Assembly (NCBI GenBank): GCA_030637845.1
Contig: DAOWFT010000110.1
Coordinates: 1 to 7,990 of the forward strand
DNA length: 7,990 bases
Direction: 5' to 3'
Origin: Thalassospiraceae bacterium
GTDB taxonomy: Bacteria; Pseudomonadota; Alphaproteobacteria; Rhodospirillales; Magnetovibrionaceae
Shown: positions 1-6,465 of the stretch, piece after piece
Layout: every line of letters starts with the position of its first letter
Numbering within the stretch: the stretch's first letter is position 1
Notes under the pieces: generated by a model
Seen by the model: the letters and a program-made list of their open reading frames with translations, nothing else
Told to the model about the DNA's origin: nothing
The model's database searches: none
Translations under genes and position numbers: made by a program

Positions 1-10
1 CATCATTCTT

Positions 11-2368
11 TTACTTCGTAGTCGCAATAAACACCCCGTCCCAATCGGCCGACGGTGGGTTGACCTTATATTCGGCTATGCGCTCTTCGTATAAATCACA
101 AAGCACGTCCAGGGCGACTGCCAGATTCCACGGCTTGTGCTCATCATCACCAAGAACGCGAATTTCCTTGAATATTTCGGCGGCTTCATCGAAACGCTGG
201 GTACGGTAGGCCCCGATGGCATCGGAAATTTTCTTTTGTAATTTTACAAAATCAGGCTTGTCCTTGATGTCGGCGTCACCCATCAGACCATAAATATAAA
301 CACCTTTGGTCTTGCCCTTAACCTGAATGAAATCAAGATCGATGGTGGCTAGCTTATCCTTGACCGCCTCATTGGTGGTTGAGCCAAGCACAATATTCAT
401 GCCGTAGGTTTTGCTCTGCCCTTCCAGACGGGATGCCAGATTAACCGTATCGCCCAATACCGAATAATCAAAACGCTGATCCGACCCCATGTTGCCGACC
501 ACGCATTCACCGGTATTTAGGCCAACGCCAACCTTTATCGGGATATGCTTGCGCCCTTCTTCCTTTGCTTCAATTTCAAGCCGGTCATTTAATGGCCCAA
601 TTTCACCAATCATCAAAAGCGCCGAGGTGCAGGCATTGTAAATATGATCAGGATCATCCAATGGCGCATTCCAGAACGCCATGATGCAATCGCCCATGTA
701 TTTATCGACCGTGCCTTTATGACCCATAATGACATTGGTTAATGGGGTCAGCAGTTTATTGATGAGCGCTGTAAGTCCCTCGGCATCAAACTGTTCGGAG
801 ATGGTGGTAAAGCCGCGCACATCGCAAAACAACAAGGTCATATCGCGCTTGTCGCCACCAAGTTTTAGCTTGCTTGGGTCGGCAGCAACAGATTCAACCA
901 TGTCCGGCGAAAGATATTTTGAAAAGGCATCGCGGGTTTGTTTCTTTTGCGCTTCTTCGCGCGAAAAGTTGAGGTAAGTAAGGGTTGAGTAAAGAAAAAA
1001 CATGGCCGAGACCGCAAAGGTCATATCAAACAGCATTTTCTTTTCGGTAAACAAATACCACGAACCGCTGGTCGCCCCGCCCGCCAATAAAAGAAACACT
1101 GCCAATGTCCATTTGGCGCCCACGCTTGGCACCAACCAAATAATCAGCAATCCGCCAAGGGCGATAAGCAATACTTCGGCACCATTTATCCACGCTGGGC
1201 GGGAAAGAAAGTTGCCGGTAAACGCCGCTTCAATAACCTGAGCGTGAATCTCAACGCCCGGAATAACCGGATCAATTGGGGTGGCGCGAATATCAAGCAT
1301 CCCAACCGCCGATGTGCCGATTATGGCTATCTTGCCGCGAATTCTTTTGGGGTCAACATTGTTATTAAGCACATCAACCGCAGAAATATATTTGCTTTTA
1401 TCGCTTTTGGAAAAATACGGCCATATCCTGCCCTTGCCATCGGTTGGCAGCTTTAGCGTGCCCGTGGGGAACAGGCTATCGGTCATAGCCGCAGCCTCAA
1501 CGTCGCCCATCTGGGTTAAAAGCTGCCTGTAAAGATCGCGCAATGCTTTTGTCTGGCTTTTGGGTGCAATACCAACCGCCTCAATCCCGGTCATGCCAAC
1601 ATCGGCTATTATGGTGCGCCGCTGAAACATCACCCGCATAATTTCAACCGAAAGTGCCGGATATATTTCGCCGCCATACTGAAACAGGGTTGGAACGCGG
1701 CGAACAATGCCGTCGGGCTCCTGCACCAGCGAGAAAAGACCGTGGCCTTTGCCGGCTTTTTCAATCACCTCGACATTTCGAACCATGGATTTAAACGAAG
1801 GTAAAAACGCGTGTGGTTTGGGCGCGCCGGGAACGGTTCCCTTCCACGCAACTGATTTGCTTACGGGTGGTTCGGACCCCTCCGGGCGCACGTCCCAGTA
1901 ACCGGCTTGGCCCAACACGACGTTTCCCTGTTTTATTACGCCGGCAAATAGATCATCGTTGCTGGGTAATTTTAAAATTGCTTCGCGGGTTTTATCATCC
2001 AGCTTGAAAAGCGATTCAACCACACCTTCAGGATTCATCCTGTCGGGTTCAGCAAACACTATATCGAATGCAACCACGGCGGCGCCCTGATTCACCAAAT
2101 TGACAACCATTTTCGCAATCGTCAGACGCGACCATGGCCACTGGCCAACTTCAGAAAGGCTTTTCTCGTCAAGATCAATAATCGCAACCGGCTGAATGCC
2201 GGTGGGGGGGATTTCACGCGGCTGAATGCGCTGATACATATCAAACGCCTTGACCCGCAGGAACTGCACCGGATAAGGATCGGACACAAACACGGAAACA
2301 AACAGCGCCAGCATGGCGACGCCGACCATCCGGTCAAAACTGAATATACGCTTGAGCCTGCTACCCAT
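11..2368 (-). CDS. CHASE2-domain membrane adenylate cyclase (class III)
   Basis: Predicted to convert ATP to cAMP at the inner membrane under control of an extracytoplasmic sensor. An N-terminal membrane segment lies at about residues 14-29. A periplasmic CHASE2 domain follows (about 30-390), with its hallmarks: acidic IDLDEKS at 64-70, QWPWSR at 76-81, FDIVFAEPD at 101-109 and GKIAIIGTSA starting at 345 and leading to PGVEIHAQ near 375. Three membrane helices lie at about 396-413, 419-440 and 446-467. The cyclase domain (about 505-690) keeps both metal-binding aspartates (D516 in FCDVRGF, D560 in YMGD). It also keeps the ATP-selecting pair K556 and D634 and the catalytic N643 and R647, so it should be active on ATP and not GTP. 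A helical, TPR-like tail (about 700-785) ends in PPSADWDGVF plus a few residues, a form I associate with alphaproteobacterial relatives. All 785 residues read intact. The ATG at 2368 is the only usual start codon before the upstream in-frame stop at 2405-2407, but it has no clear Shine-Dalgarno sequence. It is transcribed divergently from the secretion genes. Confidence 0.93.
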   Translation of the reverse strand: MGSRLKRIFSFDRMVGVAMLALFVSVFVSDPYPVQFLRVKAFDMYQRIQPREIPPTGIQPVAIIDLDEKSLSEVGQWPWSRLTIAKMVVNLVNQGAAVVAFDIVFAEPDRMNPEGVVESLFKLDDKTREAILKLPSNDDLFAGVIKQGNVVLGQAGYWDVRPEGSEPPVSKSVAWKGTVPGAPKPHAFLPSFKSMVRNVEVIEKAGKGHGLFSLVQEPDGIVRRVPTLFQYGGEIYPALSVEIMRVMFQRRTIIADVGMTGIEAVGIAPKSQTKALRDLYRQLLTQMGDVEAAAMTDSLFPTGTLKLPTDGKGRIWPYFSKSDKSKYISAVDVLNNNVDPKRIRGKIAIIGTSAVGMLDIRATPIDPVIPGVEIHAQVIEAAFTGNFLSRPAWINGAEVLLIALGGLLIIWLVPSVGAKWTLAVFLLLAGGATSGSWYLFTEKKMLFDMTFAVSAMFFLYSTLTYLNFSREEAQKKQTRDAFSKYLSPDMVESVAADPSKLKLGGDKRDMTLLFCDVRGFTTISEQFDAEGLTALINKLLTPLTNVIMGHKGTVDKYMGDCIMAFWNAPLDDPDHIYNACTSALLMIGEIGPLNDRLEIEAKEEGRKHIPIKVGVGLNTGECVVGNMGSDQRFDYSVLGDTVNLASRLEGQSKTYGMNIVLGSTTNEAVKDKLATIDLDFIQVKGKTKGVYIYGLMGDADIKDKPDFVKLQKKISDAIGAYRTQRFDEAAEIFKEIRVLGDDEHKPWNLAVALDVLCDLYEERIAEYKVNPPSADWDGVFIATTK

Positions 2369-2390
2369 ATTTTTGATTTTTGGGTGCCAT
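2361..2390 (-). other. Possible 9-codon leader ORF overlapping the cyclase start
   Basis: On the minus strand an ATG at 2390-2388 opens a frame encoding MAPKNQKYG and ends at a TAG at 2363-2361, inside the third codon region of the cyclase gene. A G-rich, Shine-Dalgarno-like tract (complement of 2395-2406) lies at a workable distance upstream of this ATG. The cyclase's own ATG has only an A-rich stretch before it. The arrangement would fit translational coupling, with ribosomes ending at the mini-ORF restarting on the overlapping cyclase ATG. So short an ORF can easily occur by chance, so this is a suggestion only. Confidence 0.25.
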
Positions 2391-2584
2391 ATGGCCCCAC
2401 CCCCCTAATACCTTGCCGCCCGTCTTTAACTTGCTGGCTTTTGCCTAGAATGCCGGGGTGTCGGCCCACAAGCAAGGCTCCACTTGTATAAATCTGGCAC
2501 AAAACTGACGGGGAAAAGCCATAAAAAGGTAATAAAAATAACCATATATAAGATTATCTGGCCATTTTTAGCCATTTCCATATA

Positions 2585-2615
2585 TTGCCCCACATACCGC
2601 CCCATTGGGGTGCAA
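2585..2615. repeat. Nested inverted repeats, possible operator or RNA hairpin
   Basis: TTGCCCCA at 2585-2592 pairs with TGGGGTGCAA at 2606-2615, giving 8 pairs with a 2-nt bulge and a 13-nt loop. Inside it, CCCCATTGGGG at 2600-2610 is a perfect palindrome around a central T. The two share the G-tract, so as RNA they would be mutually exclusive. As DNA, the inner palindrome could be a repressor site. No family of regulator can be assigned. Confidence 0.35.
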
Positions 2616-2679
2616 GGTGCTGTTCGGACTTAAGCTTTTTGCCACAACCCATTGGAATCAAATGACGAAACAAGCCCTG

Positions 2680-2708
2680 TTGGCCTTTTTTTCTTCATTT
2701 AATATTAA
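2680..2708 (+). promoter_or_regulatory. Weak sigma-70-like promoter candidate for the exporter operon
   Basis: TTGGCC (2680-2685) and TATTAA (2703-2708) are separated by 17 bp, and each matches its consensus hexamer at 4 of 6 positions. Transcription would start near 2715, leaving a leader of about 110 nt that contains the GTG-started upstream frame. The match is poor enough to arise by chance in this AT-rich stretch. Confidence 0.22.
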
Positions 2709-2753
2709 CGCCGGGATAAGATGATTTCAGGTTAAATACCGGCAGGGAAAGCC

Positions 2754-2963
2754 GTGGGGTTAAGTCTGGCAAAAGTTCAGAAAAACTTCGGTATTTTAAT
2801 CGCTTATGTAGGAAAGTTTAAGTTTGGAAGACCCATCTCCCAGAAGCTGGCTGAAGCCTTTTCTCAGCCCCATGAAGCCCATATTTCGCGAAATAGTGGC
2901 AATGTCATTTTTCGTCAACTTATTGGCCTTGGCGGTACCGGTTTTTGTTCTGCAGGTATATGA
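2754..2963 (+). other. Upstream ORF overlapping the exporter start in another frame
   Basis: A GTG at 2754 is preceded by an AGGGA tract (2744-2748) at good spacing. It opens a 69-codon frame that reads through the exporter's TTG start and ends at a TGA within the exporter gene. Only the first 23 or so codons (to 2823) lie outside the exporter. The remainder is read out of frame from sequence that clearly encodes the exporter's first membrane segment, so most of the peptide is not meaningful. It may act as a translated leader that modulates exporter initiation, or be spurious. I recognise no function in the peptide. Confidence 0.25.
2810..2826 (+). promoter_or_regulatory. Ribosome binding site deciding a TTG start for the exporter
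   Basis: AGGAAAG at 2810-2816 is followed by 7 nt and TTG at 2824-2826. The later ATG at 2872 has no purine-rich tract at suitable distance and would remove residues that resemble the family's N-terminus. This supports the TTG as the true start. Confidence 0.7.
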
Positions 2964-4998
2964 CCGCGTTGTTTACAATGCCGGCATCTCCACCCTGCAG
3001 GGATTGCTGGTGGGGATGATACTTGTCCTGATATTTGATTACATTCTTCGGCAATCGCGGGCGCGTATTTTACAGACCATTGCCTTGCGGGTCGATGTTT
3101 TGTTGGGGCGCAGACTTTTTCGCAAACTTATGCGCCTGCCCCTGCAAACCCTTGAAAGCCAGCCTTCCGATTTTTGGTCGTCTCTTTTTCGCGATGTAGA
3201 TACCGTTCGCAACACCCTTTCCGGTGCCTCGGCGCTGTTGATTGCCGATCTTCCCTTTGCCATTTTGTTTCTTGTTCTGATTTTTGTTATTGCCCAACCG
3301 GTTGCCTGGGTTTTGCTTTTGGTTTTGCCGGTTTTCATGTTTGTCGCATGGCGTTCAGCCGGTGCTATGTCCGAAGCCAGTGGTCGCGAGCGTAAATCCA
3401 GCCAAAGTCGCGATGCATTAATCGGCGAGATGATTGCCGGACGCACCACCATAAAGGCGCTTGCCCTTGATCGCACAATGGAACCTGTGTGGGAAGAAAA
3501 GCACGCAGACAACATCGAAACCTCGGTTGCACGTGGCTCCAGAACGGACAGTTTTTCCAACCTCGGTGCGTCTCTTTCAATGATTACCTCCATACTGCTT
3601 ACCACCGTTGGTGCGCTGGCGATTATTGATCAAAGACTGACCATTGGTGCGCTTATCGCCACCAATATGCTGTCCGGGCGTATCCTCGGGCCGCTTAATC
3701 AGTTGGTTGGAACGTGGCGCACCTATTCAGGATTTACTCAATCGGTGGAACGCCTTGGAAATATTTTTGAATCAGAGTCTGAGCGTGAAGTAAGCGAAGT
3801 GCAGATGGACAAGCCCACCGGAAAAATTTCCATGGAGGGGCTTAACTTCGGATATTCGGCAAATGCCGCGCCGGTTGTTTCCGGCATCACGCTTGAAATA
3901 GAAAAGGGCGGCGTGCATGCACTGGTCGGACGTAACGGTTGCGGCAAAACAACCCTGCTGAAACTTATTCAGGGTCTTTATCGCCCACAAAAAGGCAGGG
4001 TTCTTCTTGACGGTGCCGACATTGCCCAGTTTTCCCGCGCTGAGCTTTCCGACTGGATTGGTTATGTTCCACAGGAGAACGTTTTGTTCGCAGGTACGGT
4101 TCGCGACAACGTAGCCTCACGCAAACCAAATGCGACTGATGAAGAAATAATCAAGGCCGCAACCGAAGCCGGTGTTCACCATTTCATTATTGACCTGCCT
4201 GACGGTTATGCCACCGAAATTGGCGAGGCCGGCTCCAGGCTATCCGGTGGGCAGCGTCAACGCATAGCAATCGCCCGCGCGCTTATTGGCGACCCACCGA
4301 TTGTTTTGCTTGATGAACCGTCTTCCAGCCTTGACCGTCATGCCGAGTTTGAGTTGAAAAAAACATTGAAGGAAATATCGGAAACCCGAACCGTTATTAT
4401 GGTTACCCACAGCCCAACATTGCTTTCGGTTTGTGATTTTCTTTACGCCCTTGATAAAGGCAAGCTGGCGCTTGCCGGCCCGGCCAAGGAAATCCTGCCT
4501 CGACTATTTGGCGGCAAGGCCCCGGAAGCCATGCCAGAACCTGCGCCAGAACCCAAAGCGCAAACGAAAAAAGAGGCCAAAGCAAAACCGCAATTGCGGC
4601 GCAAACCTGCGGCTACCGCCAATGTCGGCAATAAAGGTCCTGGCGCAACTGAAAAAAGCGCGCTGGCTAAAGAAATTGCCGAAAAGGCGGCCGTGCTTGC
4701 AAGAAAATCCCAGGTCCCTTCTGCTTCTGCTAACGCACCCAAAAAGCTAGCGCCAATAAAACCTCAACCGGCTACACCTAGGGCAACCAAGCCAGCCCCA
4801 CGTATCGAGATAGGCGCTAAGCGCAGACCCAATACGGCGCAAATACTAAAAGCATGGAACGAGGGAAAACCGCTTCCCATAAAACGAAAAAATGGCTCCG
4901 GCGGACGCGTCAGAGCTGCTCCTATAAGCAGATCAACCCCACGCCTTAGAAACATAACCAAGGGCGGCATACGCCCCGGTACCCCGGCTGGAGAATAA
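2824..4998 (+). CDS. Type I secretion ABC exporter (permease-ATPase) with basic C-terminal tail
   Basis: Inner-membrane ABC transporter of a type I secretion system, expected to bind an unfolded substrate and drive its export through the adaptor and an outer-membrane channel. Six membrane helices lie at about 23-45, 57-75, 143-157, 159-176, 248-268 and 273-295. The segment around 118-145 (DVDTVRN, then DLPFA) is typical of this family. The nucleotide-binding domain is complete: Walker A GRNGCGKT at 369-376 (K375), Q-loop Q417, signature LSGGQ at 473-477, Walker B ending in D497 with catalytic E498, and H529. There is no N-terminal C39 peptidase or C39-like domain, so substrates with a C-terminal RTX-type signal are more likely than double-glycine leader peptides. 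From about residue 566 a low-complexity basic tail of about 159 residues follows, beyond the usual length of about 570. TTG at 2824 is chosen because AGGAAAG (2810-2816) sits 7 nt upstream, an in-frame TAG lies at 2809, and the family-like segment SWLKPFL (8-14) precedes the first ATG (2872). Confidence 0.95.
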   Translation: MEDPSPRSWLKPFLSPMKPIFREIVAMSFFVNLLALAVPVFVLQVYDRVVYNAGISTLQGLLVGMILVLIFDYILRQSRARILQTIALRVDVLLGRRLFRKLMRLPLQTLESQPSDFWSSLFRDVDTVRNTLSGASALLIADLPFAILFLVLIFVIAQPVAWVLLLVLPVFMFVAWRSAGAMSEASGRERKSSQSRDALIGEMIAGRTTIKALALDRTMEPVWEEKHADNIETSVARGSRTDSFSNLGASLSMITSILLTTVGALAIIDQRLTIGALIATNMLSGRILGPLNQLVGTWRTYSGFTQSVERLGNIFESESEREVSEVQMDKPTGKISMEGLNFGYSANAAPVVSGITLEIEKGGVHALVGRNGCGKTTLLKLIQGLYRPQKGRVLLDGADIAQFSRAELSDWIGYVPQENVLFAGTVRDNVASRKPNATDEEIIKAATEAGVHHFIIDLPDGYATEIGEAGSRLSGGQRQRIAIARALIGDPPIVLLDEPSSSLDRHAEFELKKTLKEISETRTVIMVTHSPTLLSVCDFLYALDKGKLALAGPAKEILPRLFGGKAPEAMPEPAPEPKAQTKKEAKAKPQLRRKPAATANVGNKGPGATEKSALAKEIAEKAAVLARKSQVPSASANAPKKLAPIKPQPATPRATKPAPRIEIGAKRRPNTAQILKAWNEGKPLPIKRKNGSGGRVRAAPISRSTPRLRNITKGGIRPGTPAGE

Positions 4999-5004
4999 AT
5001 AATA

Positions 5005-6306
5005 ATGGTTGCCCGAGTAGACCGCCTTCAAATGCTTTTGCAAAGCCATCCAACACCTACATGGCGCGGTGTTGCGTGGCCGATAATGATATTGCTTTTG
5101 CTTGCTCTTTTATGGGCAAACTTCGCCAAATTAGATGAAGTTGCTTCGTCTCCCGGCGAGGTGGTTCCCATGGGCAAGGTTAAGGTTATCCAGCATCTGG
5201 AAGGCGGCATAATACAAGACATATTCGTTACCGATGGAGACATCGTTCGCGAAGGCCAGCCGCTTTTGCAACTGGATCTTGGCTCAAGCGGCGCCAACAT
5301 TGAAGAACTTCAAGTTCGCCTTAACGGTGAACTTCTTTCCCGCGCCAGACTTGAGGCAGAGGCGCAAGGAAAGAATCCCGTATTCCCGCCCGATATAGCC
5401 GAACTACTGCCCGAGCAAGCCGCCGCCCAACGTCAGGCATTCGATGCCCGCAGGCGCCAGATGGATTCAGGTCTTTCCATCTTGAAACGTCAGGTAACCC
5501 AGCGCGAGCTGGAGGTGGAGGAATTACAGGCCAAATTAACCGCAGCCCGCAACAATCTTAAAAGTGCGCAAGAGCGTCTCAGAATATCGGACGATCTTTT
5601 GAAAGACGGGCTGACATCGCGTGTTGACCATCTACAGCTTAGTGCCGAGGTTGAAACCCTGCAGGGCGAAGTAAGAAGTATTCAGGCGGGAATTCCCCGC
5701 GCCCGCTCAGCCGTTTCAGAAGCAAACTCTCGATTAGAAGAAGACACAAACCGTTTCCGCCGTGAAGCACAAGACGAGCTTTCCACCACCGAACAAAAAA
5801 TTTCCAGAATTAGGGAATTACTGAACAAAGCCAAGGAACAAGGCGTTCGTTCCGAGGTAAAAAGCCCCATTGATGGCGTGGTAACAAACATGAACTTTAC
5901 CGCCGTTGGAAACGTGGTTAAACCGGGCGACCCGATTATGGCGATTGTTCCTACAGGTGAAAAACTGGTTATTGAAAGCCGCCTTCGCCCCACTGATCGT
6001 GGTTATGTTTCCAAAGGTCAAAAAGCGTTGGTTAAAATCTCCACCTATGATTTTGCCCGCTATGGCGGATTGGATGGAACGGTGGTGTTGGTCGCACCTG
6101 ATTCAAGCACCGATGAAAACGGTATGCCTTATTTTCGTGTGGTGGTGGAAACCCATAAAACGTGGCTGGGCGCTAACGAGGGAGATCTACCCATAATGCC
6201 CGGCATGGAAGCCACGGTTGATATCCACACTGGACAGAAAACCGTCATGGATTATCTGGTTAAACCGGTCCTAAAGCTTCGCCATGAGGCATTCAGGGAA
6301 AGGTAA
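5005..6306 (+). CDS. HlyD-family periplasmic adaptor of type I secretion system
   Basis: Membrane fusion protein that would bridge the ABC exporter and a TolC-like outer-membrane channel. A short cytoplasmic N-terminus is followed by one membrane helix (about 24-41). Next comes a first lipoyl half-motif (about 51-91), with GEVVP, QHLEGGI and VTDGDIVREGQPLLQLD. A long periplasmic alpha-helical hairpin with heptad character and many charged residues (about 95-275) follows. The second lipoyl half starts near VKSPIDGVV and leads into a beta-barrel region. The stretch at 397-419 (IMPGMEATVDI, then the hydrophobic YLV) fits the HlyD family signature. Its 433 residues are normal for type I adaptors. 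The ATG lies 6 nt after the exporter stop, and its GGAGA (4990-4994) lies inside the end of the exporter gene, so the two are almost certainly one operon with coupled translation. Confidence 0.95.
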   Translation: MVARVDRLQMLLQSHPTPTWRGVAWPIMILLLLALLWANFAKLDEVASSPGEVVPMGKVKVIQHLEGGIIQDIFVTDGDIVREGQPLLQLDLGSSGANIEELQVRLNGELLSRARLEAEAQGKNPVFPPDIAELLPEQAAAQRQAFDARRRQMDSGLSILKRQVTQRELEVEELQAKLTAARNNLKSAQERLRISDDLLKDGLTSRVDHLQLSAEVETLQGEVRSIQAGIPRARSAVSEANSRLEEDTNRFRREAQDELSTTEQKISRIRELLNKAKEQGVRSEVKSPIDGVVTNMNFTAVGNVVKPGDPIMAIVPTGEKLVIESRLRPTDRGYVSKGQKALVKISTYDFARYGGLDGTVVLVAPDSSTDENGMPYFRVVVETHKTWLGANEGDLPIMPGMEATVDIHTGQKTVMDYLVKPVLKLRHEAFRER

Positions 6307-6389
6307 TTTTCGGTTTTGCCTGAATGGGCCAGATTGGGATAGTATGTTTTTCAAGGGGTTTGATTCGCTAGATATATAAAGACCAATAA

Positions 6390-6417
6390 TTAAAATGGTT
6401 TTCGGTGCCTGTATAAT
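6390..6417 (+). promoter_or_regulatory. Sigma-70-like promoter candidate for motAB
   Basis: A perfect TATAAT lies at 6412-6417. TTAAAA at 6390-6395, with a 16-bp spacer, matches the -35 consensus at 4 of 6 positions. Transcription would start near 6424, giving a leader of about 42 nt before the motA ATG. The -10 sits in the loop of the inverted repeat at 6399-6437. I see no sigma-28 flagellar promoter pattern here. Confidence 0.4.
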
Positions 6418-6437
6418 GGCCCAGGGCATACCGAAAA
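6399..6437. repeat. Inverted repeat flanking the motAB -10 element
   Basis: TTTTCGGT (6399-6406) is the exact complement of ACCGAAAA (6430-6437). The inner bases GCC (6407-6409) can extend the stem against GGC (6425-6427) across a 2-nt bulge. The right arm is followed by A residues, not T, so it does not act as a plus-strand intrinsic terminator. The centre holds TATAAT, which suggests an operator around a promoter. Confidence 0.4.
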
Positions 6438-6465
6438 AAAACATTGATGGCCGAGGGAAGAAATC

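Larger units (their letters stand above)
2369..2823. other. Divergent intergenic region between cyclase and secretion operon
   Basis: About 455 bp without a convincing protein gene. The middle (about 2510-2580) is AT-rich and includes A-runs and a TATATA stretch. Further right are nested inverted repeats (2585-2615), a T-run after a weak stem (2672-2692), the AT palindrome TTAATATTAA (2699-2708) and a short GTG-started frame (from 2754) that runs into the exporter gene. The region must hold promoters for both divergent transcripts. I see no strong sigma-70 or sigma-54 promoter for the cyclase, and only a weak one for the exporter. No tRNA or recognisable riboswitch is visible. Confidence 0.8.
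6307..6465. other. Gap between adaptor and motA
   Basis: 159 bp without a gene. It is AT-rich in its middle (TAGATATATAAAG, about 6369-6381) and contains the promoter candidate and inverted repeat described separately. I see no intrinsic terminator (no GC stem followed by a T-run) after the adaptor gene, so read-through from the secretion operon into motA remains possible. Confidence 0.7.

Noticed and set aside
2122..2502. 126-codon minus-strand frame covering the cyclase promoter region and N-terminus
   Set aside because: Most of it is an out-of-frame reading of the cyclase gene. The part outside the cyclase shows no recognisable protein features.
2495..2509. TGGCAC followed by CTGAC, resembling a sigma-54 promoter
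   Set aside because: The -24 half looks right, but the invariant GC of the -12 element is missing at the required spacing.
2672..2692. Stem followed by seven T residues, resembling an intrinsic terminator
   Set aside because: The stem has only about 5-6 pairs with a mismatch or bulge. No gene ends upstream on the plus strand, so a terminator here lacks a clear purpose.
2699..2708. TTAATATTAA considered as a CtrA-type site
   Set aside because: The two TTAA halves are separated by 2 bp, not the 7 bp of the CtrA consensus. It is better read as a chance AT palindrome or part of a weak -10 element.
3039..3605. 188-codon open frame on the minus strand
   Set aside because: It lies wholly antisense to the exporter's membrane domain, which is unmistakable, and its translation resembles no protein I know.
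4433..4750. Lys/Arg-rich open frame of 105 codons overlapping the exporter tail
   Set aside because: It is a frame-shifted shadow of the tail's repetitive codons, with no ribosome site or family resemblance. The exporter frame itself is continuous to its stop.
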